Assembly (NCBI RefSeq): GCF_014636275.1
Contig: NZ_BMEB01000003.1
Coordinates: 248,001 to 312,000 of the forward strand
Direction of reading: 5' to 3'
From: Cellulomonas carbonis
GTDB taxonomy: Bacteria; Actinomycetota; Actinomycetes; Actinomycetales; Cellulomonadaceae
DNA length: 64,000 nt
Part shown: positions 1 through 8,330 of the stretch, piece by piece
Layout: every line of letters begins with the position of its first letter
Numbering within the stretch: the first letter of the stretch is position 1
Notes under the pieces: generated by a model
Seen by the model: only the letters and a program-made list of their open reading frames with translations
Database searches by the model: none
What the model was told of the DNA's origin: nothing
Made by a program: the position numbers and the translations under genes

Positions 1-238
1 GACCATCGTGGAGCGCGTGCGCGCCATCACCGGCCGCATCGACCTCGTGCACGCGAACTCCTCGCGCGACCCGTTCGGATCGAGCCGCGACCGCCACGCG
101 AACTTCGCCACGGGCACGATCCCGCCCGAGCTCATCGCGCACGTCGTCCGCGAGGCGGGGTGCGACGTCGTCGTCGAGACGCCGGTCGAGCGCCAGGCCG
201 AGGACATCGCGTTCCTGCGGGCCGCGCTCGCGGGCTGA
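1..238 (+). CDS. nfo: Deoxyribonuclease IV (AP endonuclease), C-terminal fragment
   Basis: This is the last ~78 codons of a gene that starts before the window; the reading frame is open from base 2. The segment HANSSRDPFGSSRDRHAN matches the conserved C-terminal block of endonuclease IV (H-x-N-D/S-S-x-x-xFGS-x-x-DRH), where His and Asp residues bind the zinc cluster. It is followed by a typical end with VVVETP. The family cleaves abasic sites in base-excision repair. The 5' part, and thus the other zinc ligands, cannot be seen. Only 47 bases separate its stop from the convergent ASCH gene. Confidence 0.85.
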   Translation, partial: TIVERVRAITGRIDLVHANSSRDPFGSSRDRHANFATGTIPPELIAHVVREAGCDVVVETPVERQAEDIAFLRAALAG

Positions 239-285
239 GCCCAGCGGCCTGATCCCCGCGGCCTGGTCCCAGCGGGTCTGCGCCC

Positions 286-795
286 TCAGCGGTCGGCGTG
301 CTCCGGCGGCCACACGACCTCGAACCGCTCGAAGACGACGTCCTCGGCCTCGTCGAACGCCTCGCCGCGCGCGGCGCAGACCCGCGTCCAGTAGCGCCGG
401 TGACCCTCGAGCCAGGACGCGCGCGTGCGGTCGTCCTCGCCCTCGTCGTGTGCGAACGCGTCGTCGACGCTGTCGATCGGCCCGAGCCGCAGCTCCGTGG
501 TCCGGAGGACGACGACGGGTGCGCCGTCGCCGTCGCACGCGACCCAGTGCGACCCGATGCGCGGGAGCGGCTCGCCGTGCGCGGGGAAGTCCGACGCGAG
601 CGCCGCCGTCGCGCGCTTGGCGCCCGAGAGCACGAGGCCGAGCAGCTCGGCCGAGAGCTCGACCGAGTCGCCGAAGTGGTCGGCGACGTGCTCGGGCCCG
701 GCCGCGGCCTGCGCCGGCCGTGCGGCGGCGTACTCGGCCCACATCCGCTCGGCGGCGTCGACGTCGGGCGGGGTCAGGGGCGTCCGGTCGCTCAC
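286..795 (-). CDS. ASCH domain protein
   Basis: A 169-aa protein. The middle carries the ASCH-type pattern: a segment SGAKRATAAL near residue 60, then PRIGSHWVACDGDG and VVVLRTTELRLGPI, followed by a DDAFAHDEGE segment and an aromatic RRYW helix. ASCH proteins are PUA-like RNA or nucleotide-binding folds; some members (YqfB) hydrolyse N4-acetylcytidine. I chose the GTG at 795, which is preceded by GGCAGGAT; an in-frame ATG at 849 would add 18 residues rich in R/G/P that look non-coding. The exact substrate is unknown. Confidence 0.7.
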   Translation of the reverse strand: MSDRTPLTPPDVDAAERMWAEYAAARPAQAAAGPEHVADHFGDSVELSAELLGLVLSGAKRATAALASDFPAHGEPLPRIGSHWVACDGDGAPVVVLRTTELRLGPIDSVDDAFAHDEGEDDRTRASWLEGHRRYWTRVCAARGEAFDEAEDVVFERFEVVWPPEHADR

Positions 796-906
796 CCGGC
801 GATCCTGCCAGCCGCGGCTCGGCGGGCGCCGTCCCCGCGGCCGGCCCACGCCGACGCGTGCGGCCGGTCGACCCGGGACCGGCCGGCCTGCGAGGCCCCG
901 TCCGCG

Positions 907-2154
907 TCAGACGCTCGGGACCTGCTCCAGGTGCCGGGTCTGCCGCGCGGCGTGCACGCGTGAGCGCCACGTGAGGAGCACGCCGCTGACGGCGGCCGCG
1001 GCGAGCGACGAGAGCAGGATCGACGCCTTGGCGTGCTCCGCGTGCGGCGACGTCTCGGCGAACGACAGCTCGCCGATGAGCAGCGACACCGTGAACCCGA
1101 TGCCCGCGACGACGCTCACCGCGGCGAGGTCGGCCCACCGCACCGACGGGTCGAGGTTCGCGCGTGTGAGCCGGACGAGGAGGTACGTCGCGGTGAGGAT
1201 GCCGAGCGGCTTGCCGAGCAGGAGCCCCACGGCGACGCCCTGGGCCGCGGGGTCGGCGACGGTCCCGGCGAGCGCCTCGGGCGAGAGGCTCACGCCGGCC
1301 GCGAACAGCGCGAACACGGGCACCGCGAGCCCTGCGGACACCGGCCGCCAGACGTGCTCGTAGTGCTCGGCGAGCCCGCGCTCGCGGCCCGCGCGCGCCG
1401 CGACGGGGACCGTGAAGCCGAGCACGACGCCCGCGATCGTGGCGTGCACCCCGGACGCGTGCATCGCGCCCCAGGTCGCGACGGCGACCGGCACGAGCAG
1501 CCACGGCGAGCCGCTGCGCCGCACGACGACGGCGAAGGCCGCGGCCAGCGCGAGCGCGGCCCCGAGCCACAGCGCGGCGATCCCGTCGCTGTAGAACACC
1601 GCGATGACGACGATGCCGAGCAGGTCGTCCACGACCGCGAGCGTCAGCAGGAACGCGCGCAGCGCGGTCGGCAGGCGCCGTCCGAACAGCGTGAGGACGG
1701 CGACGGCGAACGCGATGTCGGTCGCGACGGGGATCGCCCAGCCCTGGGCCGCGCCGTCGGCGCTCAGCGCGTTGACCGCGGTGTACAGCAGCGCGGGTGC
1801 CGCCATCCCGCCGACCGCGGCGAGGATCGGGACGATCGCGGTCGACGGGCGCCGCAGCTGCCCCTCGACCATCTCGCGCTTGAGCTCGAGCCCGACGACG
1901 AAGAAGAAGATCGCGAGCAGCCCGTCGGTCGCCCACTGCGCGAGCGTCAGGTCGAGGTGCAGCGCGTGCGGGCCGACGACGAGCCCGCTGAGGGCGGCGT
2001 AGCCGTCGCGTGCCGGGGAGTTGGCCCACACGAGCGCGACGGCGGCCCCGACCACGAGCAGCAGCGCGCCGGTGTTCTCGGCGCGCAGGGTGTCGGCGAA
2101 GTTGCGCAGCCCGCCGGGGGAGAGGACGCCGAAGGTCCGCGGTCGGTCGTTCAT
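907..2154 (-). CDS. nhaA: Na+/H+ antiporter NhaA
   Basis: A 415-aa polytopic membrane protein with about 11-12 hydrophobic helices. It has the NhaA hallmarks: VATDIAFAVAVLTLFG (the family's first ion-site Asp) and LAVVDDLLGIVVIAVFY (the Asp-Asp pair that binds Na+/H+). GLELKREMVEGQL near the N-terminus is also family-typical. It exchanges Na+ for H+ across the plasma membrane for pH and sodium homeostasis. Its ATG overlaps the stop of the upstream dehydrogenase gene (ATGA), so it is the third, translationally coupled gene of a sugar-acid operon. That is an odd place for a housekeeping antiporter; it may balance ions taken up with the substrate. Confidence 0.95.
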   Translation of the reverse strand: MNDRPRTFGVLSPGGLRNFADTLRAENTGALLLVVGAAVALVWANSPARDGYAALSGLVVGPHALHLDLTLAQWATDGLLAIFFFVVGLELKREMVEGQLRRPSTAIVPILAAVGGMAAPALLYTAVNALSADGAAQGWAIPVATDIAFAVAVLTLFGRRLPTALRAFLLTLAVVDDLLGIVVIAVFYSDGIAALWLGAALALAAAFAVVVRRSGSPWLLVPVAVATWGAMHASGVHATIAGVVLGFTVPVAARAGRERGLAEHYEHVWRPVSAGLAVPVFALFAAGVSLSPEALAGTVADPAAQGVAVGLLLGKPLGILTATYLLVRLTRANLDPSVRWADLAAVSVVAGIGFTVSLLIGELSFAETSPHAEHAKASILLSSLAAAAVSGVLLTWRSRVHAARQTRHLEQVPSV

Positions 2155-3140
2155 GCCGGTTCCTCGTGGGTGGTGGGAGCGGGGGTGCCGCGGGCTGGGG
2201 TGGTGGCAGCGGGCTCGGGGGGAGCGGGGGCCGTCGCGGAGGTGCCCGCCGTGGGCGCACCGGCCCGGGTCAGCGACGCGACGTGCTCCTGGACGACGCT
2301 CGTGTCGAGGTCCCCGAGGCCCGCCGCGGTCAGGTCGGTGAAGACGCCGCGGACGGCGTCGAGCTGAGGCGTCGCGGTGCCGGTCCGGGCGGCCTCCTCG
2401 GCCGCGAAGCGCAGGTCCTTGACCATGAAGCGTGCGGGGCCGGACGGGCTGTGGTCGTGCGCGGCGAAGCGGTGCTTCTTGACCTCGAGCAGACGGCTGC
2501 CCGCGTAGCCGCCGCCCAGGAGGTCGAGCATCGCGCCGACGTCGAGCCCGGCGCGCTCCGCGACGACGGACGCCTCGCCGAGCGCGAGGACGGTCGCGGC
2601 CACGATCATCTGGTTGCACGCCTTGGCGACCTGCCCGGCGCCGAGCGGCCCGAGGTGGACGGCCGTCCCGGTCGCCGCCAGCACGGGCGCGACCACGGCG
2701 ACGTCGTCCGCGGGTCCGCCGACCATGACCGACAGGGTGCCGGCCACCGCGCCCTCCTCGCCGCCGCTCACGGGTGCGTCGACGACGTGCACGAGGCCGC
2801 CTGTCGCGGAGCGCGCGCGCCGGTCGAGAGCGCGCACCCCCTCGGGTGACACGGTCGAGCTGACGACGACGACGACCGGGCGCGTCACGCCCGCGAGCAG
2901 GCCCTCGGGTCCGTCGAGCACCGCGTCGACGTCCGGCAGGTCGGGGACCATGAGCACGACCACGTCGACGTGCGCCGCCATCGCGCGTGCGGAGTCGTGC
3001 CAGGTCGCGCCCCCGGCGAGGAGCCGGTCGGCGCTCGCGCGGCGTCGCGCCGTGACGTGCAGGTCGAAGCCCGCCCGCAGGACGTGCTCCGCCATGGGGG
3101 CGCCCATCACGCCGAGGCCGACGAACCCGACGGCGGTCAC
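2151..3140 (-). CDS. 3-hydroxyisobutyrate / tartronate-semialdehyde reductase-type dehydrogenase
   Basis: A 329-aa beta-hydroxyacid dehydrogenase. The N-terminal Rossmann motif is GFVGLGVMGAPMAEHVLRAG; the substrate loop DAPVSGGEEGA and the catalytic-lysine region GQVAKACNQMIVAATVLALGEA (K in AKACNQ) follow. The family reduces or oxidises small 3-hydroxy acids with NAD(P), for example tartronate semialdehyde (GarR) or 3-hydroxyisobutyrate. The C-terminal ~35 residues are Ala/Pro/Thr-rich and probably disordered. It starts with a GTG that overlaps the previous stop (GTGA) and ends overlapping the nhaA start, so it is the coupled middle gene of the trio. A sugar-acid role is inferred from context. 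Confidence 0.88.
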   Translation of the reverse strand: MTAVGFVGLGVMGAPMAEHVLRAGFDLHVTARRRASADRLLAGGATWHDSARAMAAHVDVVVLMVPDLPDVDAVLDGPEGLLAGVTRPVVVVVSSTVSPEGVRALDRRARSATGGLVHVVDAPVSGGEEGAVAGTLSVMVGGPADDVAVVAPVLAATGTAVHLGPLGAGQVAKACNQMIVAATVLALGEASVVAERAGLDVGAMLDLLGGGYAGSRLLEVKKHRFAAHDHSPSGPARFMVKDLRFAAEEAARTGTATPQLDAVRGVFTDLTAAGLGDLDTSVVQEHVASLTRAGAPTAGTSATAPAPPEPAATTPARGTPAPTTHEEPA

Positions 3141-4126
3141 CGCGCGACCTCGTCCGCGAGCGGCTGCGCACCCTCGCGCGTGGCCCGCTCGCGGACCTCG
3201 CGTGCGGCCGCCACCAGCCCGAGGCTCGCCCGTGCGACCGCGAGGCGCGCCTCGACCGAGGCGTCCCGCGGCCGCACCGACACCTTGACGGCGACGAGGG
3301 TCGCGGGACCGGCCGCCGCGAGGGTGTCGCGGACCTCGTCGACCCCGAGGAGCGACGCGGCGGACGCGGCGAGCGCGGGGTCGTCGCCGCGCGGCGGGAT
3401 GTGGGCGTCCCCCCACGCGTCGCCCCACGCGGTCGGGGCGTCCGTGGCCCCGGACAGGACCACCGCGCCCAGCACGCCGGCGGCGCGCGCGGCCCGGACG
3501 TGCTCGACGGGCGTCGCGGTGCTGCGTCCCTCGATCGCCGAGCGTCCCCAGTTGACCGCGACGCCGACGCCGGCCGCGCGGGCGACGGCGTCGAGCTCGT
3601 CGGCCAGCGGCAGGAACCCCTTGGCTGCGGGTCGGTCGCCCACGCGCTCGTCGCAGTGCTCGACGAGCAGGCGGGCGCCCGCGAGGTCGACGGCGACCAG
3701 CTCGTCGAGCGAGCGCGTGAGGGCGTCCGTGGATCCCTCGCGGGGTCCCGGCGCGCTGTGGACCTCGATCCCGACGACGCGCGCACGGCCGGCGCGGTCG
3801 GCGAGCCGACGCGCGAAGCTCGCGGCGCGCGCGACGTCGGCGACCGCCCGGTCCCGGCCGTCGTCGTCCGCGGAGGCGAGCCCGTACGCGGCGTCGTGCG
3901 CGAGCCGTCCCATGACGGTCGGGATGCACGTGACGAGAAGGTCCCATGCGGGGTCGACGTCCCACACGCCCGCGTCGGTGAGGGGCTCGGCGGGCAGCGG
4001 CAGCTCGAGGCCCCCGACGCCGAGCGCGGCCACGCCCTCGTACAGCGCGCGCGCCTCGGCGGGGTCGGCGGGTTCGAGGGCGTAGGCGCCCAGCAGGGGG
4101 AGGGGTCGTGCGACGTCGTCGTCCAT
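3137..4126 (-). CDS. DUF4862 family TIM-barrel-like protein
   Basis: A 329-aa protein of the DUF4862 type, predicted to have a sugar-isomerase/AP-endonuclease-like TIM barrel. Typical segments are LLGAYAL at the N-terminus, LLVTCIPTVMGRLAHD, VVGIEVHSAP, RLLVEHCD, KGFLPLADE, VAVNWGRSAIEGRSTATP and AHIPP. The acidic and histidine residues in VEHCD and EVHSAP could bind metal. I chose ATG 4126 because GAGGA precedes it; a GTG at 4141 is possible. It is the first gene of the leftward trio, 64 bp from one copy of the composite palindrome that also fronts the TRAP operon. An isomerase or epimerase role is inferred only. Confidence 0.7.
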   Translation of the reverse strand: MDDDVARPLPLLGAYALEPADPAEARALYEGVAALGVGGLELPLPAEPLTDAGVWDVDPAWDLLVTCIPTVMGRLAHDAAYGLASADDDGRDRAVADVARAASFARRLADRAGRARVVGIEVHSAPGPREGSTDALTRSLDELVAVDLAGARLLVEHCDERVGDRPAAKGFLPLADELDAVARAAGVGVAVNWGRSAIEGRSTATPVEHVRAARAAGVLGAVVLSGATDAPTAWGDAWGDAHIPPRGDDPALAASAASLLGVDEVRDTLAAAGPATLVAVKVSVRPRDASVEARLAVARASLGLVAAAREVRERATREGAQPLADEVAR

Positions 4127-4189
4127 CGGTCCTCGGTCCACTCGGGGAGGTCGGCCTCAGCGGAGGACGAAACCCGCAGGAGCCTCGTC

Positions 4190-4214
4190 GTTCCGTAAGG
4201 CGGAACATAGTTCC
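4190..4214. promoter_or_regulatory. Composite palindrome, probable IclR operator, copy 1
   Basis: The sequence reads GTTCCG-taagg-CGGAAC-ata-GTTCC. The first part is a perfect 6-5-6 inverted repeat, and its right arm forms a second palindrome (GGAAC-ata-GTTCC) with a third half-site. The same arrangement recurs at 4307. It lies 64 bp before the DUF4862 gene on the minus strand. IclR-family operators commonly have this spacing, and an IclR gene lies in the operon at 8331, so it is the likely ligand (inference). Confidence 0.7.
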
Positions 4215-4275
4215 ACTGGCTGGTTGTGCGCCAGTGTCTCCCGCGTCCCTGAGATGCGGCGGGACCAAGGTCTCG

Positions 4276-4304
4276 TTGACCGATGGCGCCAGGAGGGCTA
4301 CTTT
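4276..4304 (+). promoter_or_regulatory. Candidate sigma-70-type promoter of the TRAP operon
   Basis: TTGACC (4276-4281), a 17-nt spacer and TACTTT (4299-4304; TAnnnT type). Predicted start is near 4311, inside the second operator copy, which would give direct repression. The leader to dctP would be about 150 nt. The 333-bp divergent interval 4127-4459 otherwise holds only the two operator copies and the dctP ribosome site AGAGGAGA at 4443-4450. Confidence 0.5.
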
Positions 4305-4306
4305 CG

Positions 4307-4331
4307 GTTCCGTACACCGGAACTGTGTTCC
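4307..4331. promoter_or_regulatory. Composite palindrome, probable IclR operator, copy 2
   Basis: The sequence reads GTTCCG-tacac-CGGAAC-tgt-GTTCC, identical to the copy at 4190 at all 17 arm positions and different in the spacers. It begins 2 nt after the candidate -10 box of the TRAP operon. The two copies are 117 bp apart start to start, which is about 11 helical turns and would allow looping between the divergent promoters (inference). Confidence 0.72.
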
Positions 4332-4459
4332 ATGAACCAACTGCTGACGCCGAGGTCAGACCGACCGCAACACAGGAGTTGGGTCCGATCCGTGAGGTGG
4401 CGCCGCCGCCCCGGCCAGACGAGGTTCAGCCCCCTGAACCGCAGAGGAGATGTCCAAGC

Positions 4460-5515
4460 ATGAGGCGGAACAAGGTTGTTTCGATCAGCGCGCTGCTGGG
4501 CGCGTCGCTCGTCGCGCTCACCGCGTGCAGCGCCGGCACCACCCCGGTCGCGCAGGAGACCGGCGACGCCGGCGGCGCCGAGGCGCCCGCGGCGAACGCC
4601 GACACCGTGGTCATGAAGGCGGCGTTCAACCAGCCCGAGACCCATCCGCAGTACATCGTCCTCGACGAGCTCGGCGACAAGCTCATGGAGGCCACCGACG
4701 GCGCGTACGACATCGAGGTCTTCCCGAACGAGACCCTCGGCGCGCAGCGCGAGACGATCGAGCTCGTCCAGGCCGGCACGATCGAGATGGCCTACGTCGG
4801 CGGTCCGCTCCTGGAGAACTTCAACCCGGACTTCGTCGTCTTCAACCTGCCGTTCGTCTTCGACTCGCCCGAGCACCAGAGCGAGGTCACGAACGACCCG
4901 GAGATCGTCGGCGACCTCTACTCCTCGCTCGAGGACCAGGGCATCAAGGTCCTCAGCGCGTTCCACGGCGGCGTCCGGTCGGTCTACAACTCGGAGAAGC
5001 CGATCACCACGCCCGCCGACCTGGCCGGCATGAAGATCCGCGTCATCGAGTCCGACACGAACATCGAGATGATGTCGCTGATGGGCGGCACCGGGACGCC
5101 GATGGGTCAGGGCGAGGTCTACACCGCGATCCAGTCGGGCGTCATCGAGGGCGGCGAGAACAACGAGCTCATCTACTCGAACCTCAAGCACGCCGAGGTC
5201 GCGCCGTACTACAGCTACACGCGCCACCTCATGTTCCCCGACTACCTGATCATCAACCCGACCGTCTGGGAGGGCATGTCGGCCGAGCACCAGGAGATCT
5301 TCACCGAGCTCCTCGCCGAGGCCCGCGTGCACGAGGCCGAGCTCTGGAAGGAGCAGGTCTCCGAGGGCATCGCCGCCGCCGAGGCCGCGGGTGCGCAGTT
5401 CAACGAGGTCGACGCCGAGGCGTTCGCCGAGGTCATCGCGCCGCTCACGGAGTCGAAGCTGACGAACGACGTGACCCGCTCCATCTACGACCAGGTCCGC
5501 GCCGCGGCCGAGTGA
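4460..5515 (+). CDS. dctP: TRAP transporter substrate-binding lipoprotein (DctP family)
   Basis: A 351-aa extracytoplasmic solute receptor. The N-terminus is a lipoprotein signal: MRRNK, a hydrophobic stretch, then the lipobox LTAC with the anchor cysteine near residue 23. The mature part has DctP motifs: NETLGAQRETIELVQAGTIEM, PFVFDSPEH, GMKIRVIES (carboxylate-binding Arg) and GQGEVYTAIQSGVIEGGENN. These receptors bind carboxylates such as sugar acids and deliver them to the DctQM permease. ATG 4460 is preceded by AGAGGAGA; an earlier in-frame ATG at 4283 would lie upstream of the operator and would bury the signal peptide. The substrate is probably a (deoxy)uronate, from the kdu neighbours. 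Confidence 0.93.
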   Translation: MRRNKVVSISALLGASLVALTACSAGTTPVAQETGDAGGAEAPAANADTVVMKAAFNQPETHPQYIVLDELGDKLMEATDGAYDIEVFPNETLGAQRETIELVQAGTIEMAYVGGPLLENFNPDFVVFNLPFVFDSPEHQSEVTNDPEIVGDLYSSLEDQGIKVLSAFHGGVRSVYNSEKPITTPADLAGMKIRVIESDTNIEMMSLMGGTGTPMGQGEVYTAIQSGVIEGGENNELIYSNLKHAEVAPYYSYTRHLMFPDYLIINPTVWEGMSAEHQEIFTELLAEARVHEAELWKEQVSEGIAAAEAAGAQFNEVDAEAFAEVIAPLTESKLTNDVTRSIYDQVRAAAE

Positions 5516-5546
5516 GCCGCACCGTCGCCCCGGAGAGGTCCTTCCC

Positions 5547-6053
5547 GTGAATCTCGTCAAGAACGCGCTCGACCGCGTGCTGACGTGGGCCTGCGTCGCG
5601 CTGTTCGCGCTGCTCGTGGTCGACGTCGCATGGCAGGTCTTCGCGCGGCAGGTCCTCGACCAGCCCAGCGGCTGGTCCGAGGAGCTCGCCAAGTACCTGT
5701 TCATCTGGCTGGGCCTCTTCGGGGCGGCGCTCGTCTTCGGCGAGCGCGGCCACATCGCGGTCGACGTGCTCGCCAAGAAGCTCCCCGTCATGGTCCAGCG
5801 GACCCTCGCGGTCGTCGTGCAGCTCGCCGTCCTCACCTTCACGGGCCTGGCGCTCGTGTGGGGTGGGCTGCGGGTCGTCGACCTCGCGTGGGAGCAGAAC
5901 CTGACCGGCCTGCCGGTCAACGTCGGCCCGCTGTACCTCGCGCTGCCGATCTCGGGCGTCCTCATCGCCTTCTACACCGTCTACCACCTGCTCAAGCTGT
6001 TCACCGGCGAGGAGACCGCCGCCGTGGACGACGCCGAGCCCGACGTGATCTGA
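5547..6053 (+). CDS. dctQ: TRAP transporter small permease (DctQ family)
   Basis: A 168-aa membrane protein with four hydrophobic helices, the usual size for DctQ. The typical segment PSGWSEELAKYLFIWLGLFG and ERGHIAVD are present; the Glu in SEEL.KYLF is conserved in the family. It forms the integral-membrane complex with DctM for Na+-driven uptake. The GTG start at 5547 follows GGAGAGG at 5532-5538. It lies 31 nt after dctP and 10 nt before dctM, so it belongs to one transcript. Confidence 0.92.
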   Translation: MNLVKNALDRVLTWACVALFALLVVDVAWQVFARQVLDQPSGWSEELAKYLFIWLGLFGAALVFGERGHIAVDVLAKKLPVMVQRTLAVVVQLAVLTFTGLALVWGGLRVVDLAWEQNLTGLPVNVGPLYLALPISGVLIAFYTVYHLLKLFTGEETAAVDDAEPDVI

Positions 6054-6063
6054 GGCGACGACC

Positions 6064-7374
6064 ATGGAAGCTGCAGGCCTCGCGGCGCTGATCCTGCTCG
6101 GCGGGATCGCGCTCCTCCTCCTGATCGGCGCGCCGATCAGCATCGCCGTCGGACTGTCGTCGGTCGTCGCCCTGTTCACGGCGCTCGGCGTCGAGAACGG
6201 CGTGCTCACCTCCGCCCAGCAGGTGTTCCGCGGGATCAACTCGTTCCCGCTGCTCGCGATCCCGTTCTTCGTGCTGGCGGGCGTCATCATGAACAACGGC
6301 GGGATAGCCCTGCGGCTCGTCAACGCCGCCAAGGTGATGGTCGGCAAGGCGCCCGGCTCGCTCGCGCAGACCAACGTCGCCGCGAACGCGCTCTTCGGGG
6401 CCGTGTCCGGCTCGGGCGTCGCGGCCGCCGCTGCGATCGGCTCGACGATCGGCCCGATCCAGGCCCGTGAGGGCTACCCCCGGCCGTTCGCCGCCGCGAC
6501 GAACATCGCGTCGGCCCCGTCCGGGATGATCATCCCGCCGAGCAACCTGATGATCGTCTACTCGCTCGTCTCGAGCTCGTCGATCGCTGCGCTCTTCGTG
6601 GCCGGCTACATCCCCGGTGCGCTGTGGGTGCTGGCGTGCATGCTCATCGTCTTCCTCTACGCGCGGAAGCGCCCCGAGATGCGGGTCAGCGAGCGCATCG
6701 GCGTCGCCGAGGGCGTCAGGACCGTCGTCGCCGCGCTCCCCGCGCTGCTGCTCATCGTCGTCGTCATCGGCGGCATCCTCCTCGGGTACTTCACGCCGAC
6801 CGAGGCCTCGAACATCGCGGTCATCTACTCGCTCGTGCTGGCCTTCGCCTACAAGGCGATCAACGTCGGCGACATCCCGCGCATGCTCATGGACGCGACC
6901 CGCACGACGGCGGTCGTCATGTTCCTCATCGGCGTCTCGTCGATCATGGGCTTCGTCATGTCGTTCGCCCGCATCCCCCAGATGGCGGCCGACGCGATCT
7001 ACGGCATCAGCAGCAACCCGATCGTCATCCTGCTGCTCATCGCGGTCATCCTGCTGGTCATCGGGTGCTTCATGGACCCGACGCCCGCGGTGCTGATCTT
7101 CACGCCGATCTTCCTGCCGATCGTCATGGCCATGGGGATCCACCCCGTGCACTTCGGGATCATGATGGTCTTCAACCTCTCGCTGGGGACCATCACGCCA
7201 CCGGTCGGCCCGATCCTCTTCGTCGGCGCCAAGGTCGCGAACATCTCGATCGAGGACGTCACCCGGCGCCTGCTGCCGTTCTTCGCGGCCCTGCTCGTCG
7301 TCCTGGTCATGGTGATCTTCACGCCCGCCCTGAGCATGTGGCTCCCGACCCAGCTGGGTCTGGTCACGCCGTAG
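6064..7374 (+). CDS. dctM: TRAP transporter large permease (DctM family)
   Basis: A 436-aa polytopic protein with about 12 membrane helices, full length for DctM. Family motifs include FPLLAIPFFVLAGVIMNNGG near the N-terminus, ASAPSGMIIPPSNLMIVYS, GYFTPTEASNIAVIYSL, CFMDPTPAVLIFTPIF and LGTITPPVGPILFVGA. It is the transport channel of the TRAP system. ATG 6064 follows TGAGGCGA. A strong GC hairpin begins 7 nt after its stop, ahead of kduI. Confidence 0.95.
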   Translation: MEAAGLAALILLGGIALLLLIGAPISIAVGLSSVVALFTALGVENGVLTSAQQVFRGINSFPLLAIPFFVLAGVIMNNGGIALRLVNAAKVMVGKAPGSLAQTNVAANALFGAVSGSGVAAAAAIGSTIGPIQAREGYPRPFAAATNIASAPSGMIIPPSNLMIVYSLVSSSSIAALFVAGYIPGALWVLACMLIVFLYARKRPEMRVSERIGVAEGVRTVVAALPALLLIVVVIGGILLGYFTPTEASNIAVIYSLVLAFAYKAINVGDIPRMLMDATRTTAVVMFLIGVSSIMGFVMSFARIPQMAADAIYGISSNPIVILLLIAVILLVIGCFMDPTPAVLIFTPIFLPIVMAMGIHPVHFGIMMVFNLSLGTITPPVGPILFVGAKVANISIEDVTRRLLPFFAALLVVLVMVIFTPALSMWLPTQLGLVTP

Positions 7375-7380
7375 CCGGCC

Positions 7381-7417
7381 GCCCGGGCGCCCGCCTCCAC
7401 GGGGCCGGCGCCCGGGC
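7381..7417. terminator. Hairpin between dctM and kduI
   Basis: A perfect 11-bp inverted repeat, GCCCGGGCGCC (7381-7391) and GGCGCCCGGGC (7407-7417), with a 15-nt loop. There is no T-run, so it could be a weak terminator or an mRNA-stabilising element that sets transporter versus enzyme levels. Confidence 0.45.
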
Positions 7418-7464
7418 CGCCCACCGACACACCCGCCGTACCCGACAGACCCGAGAGGCACGTG

Positions 7465-8304
7465 ATGGAACAGCGTTACGCCACCAGCCCGGAGCAGATC
7501 CCCGGCATGGACACCGCGGAGCTCCGCCGTCGGTACCTCGTCCAGGACCTCTTCGTGCCCGGTGAGGTGCGCGCGGTCTACACGCACCACGACCGCGTCG
7601 TGCTCGTCGGCGCGAGCCCCACGGCCGAGCCGGTCGCCCTGCCGACGTTCCCCGAGATCCGCTCCGACGTGTTCCTCGAGCACCGCGAGATCGGCATCGT
7701 CAACGTGGGTGGCGCCGGGACCGTCACGGTCGACGGCACGGTGCACGAGCTCGGCCACGGCGCGTGCCTGTACGTGGGCCGCGGCGCCCAGGAGGTCGTC
7801 TTCGCGTCGACCGCCGCCGACGACGAGCACGGCAGCGCGCGGTTCTACGGCGTCTCGGCACCCGCGCACACCGCGTACCCGACGACGCTCGTGCCCGCGG
7901 GTCAGGGGACGGTGCGCGAGCTCGGCGACCCGCTCACGTCGAACCGCCGGACGCTCAACCAGTACATCCACGAGAACGGCGTGCGCAGCTGCCAGGTCGT
8001 CATGGGCGTCACGACGCTGCACCCCGGCAGCATGTGGAACACCATGCCGGCCCACACGCACGACCGGCGCATGGAGGCGTACCTCTACTTCGACCTGCCC
8101 GACGACGCGCGCGTCGTGCACCTGATGGGCCGTCCCGACGAGACGCGCCACCTCCTCGTCGCGAACCAGGAGGCGATCATCTCGCCGAGCTGGTCCGTGC
8201 ACAGCGGCGTCGGCACCGCGAGCTACAGCTTCGTGTGGGCCATGGCCGGGGAGAATCAGTCGTTCGACGACATGGACGGCTTCGCGATCGCCGACATGCG
8301 CTGA
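7465..8304 (+). CDS. kduI: 5-dehydro-4-deoxy-D-glucuronate isomerase KduI
   Basis: A 279-aa cupin-fold isomerase of the usual KduI length. It converts 4-deoxy-L-threo-5-hexosulose uronate, the open form of unsaturated uronate released by pectin or glycosaminoglycan lyases, to 3-deoxy-D-glycero-2,5-hexodiulosonate. The zinc ligands are visible in PAHTHDRRMEAYLYF (His-x-His and Glu) and SPSWSVHSGVG (His). Other family segments are FLEHREIGIVNVGG and GSMWNTMP. ATG 7465 is favoured over the adjacent GTG 7462 by GAGAGG at 7453. It follows the TRAP genes and precedes the IclR regulator and kduD. Confidence 0.95.
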   Translation: MEQRYATSPEQIPGMDTAELRRRYLVQDLFVPGEVRAVYTHHDRVVLVGASPTAEPVALPTFPEIRSDVFLEHREIGIVNVGGAGTVTVDGTVHELGHGACLYVGRGAQEVVFASTAADDEHGSARFYGVSAPAHTAYPTTLVPAGQGTVRELGDPLTSNRRTLNQYIHENGVRSCQVVMGVTTLHPGSMWNTMPAHTHDRRMEAYLYFDLPDDARVVHLMGRPDETRHLLVANQEAIISPSWSVHSGVGTASYSFVWAMAGENQSFDDMDGFAIADMR

Positions 8305-8330
8305 CCCCCACCCCACAGAAGGCGACGACC

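Noticed and set aside
4283..4459. Longer dctP reading frame from ATG 4283
   Set aside because: It would place the operator inside the gene and 59 residues before the lipoprotein signal.
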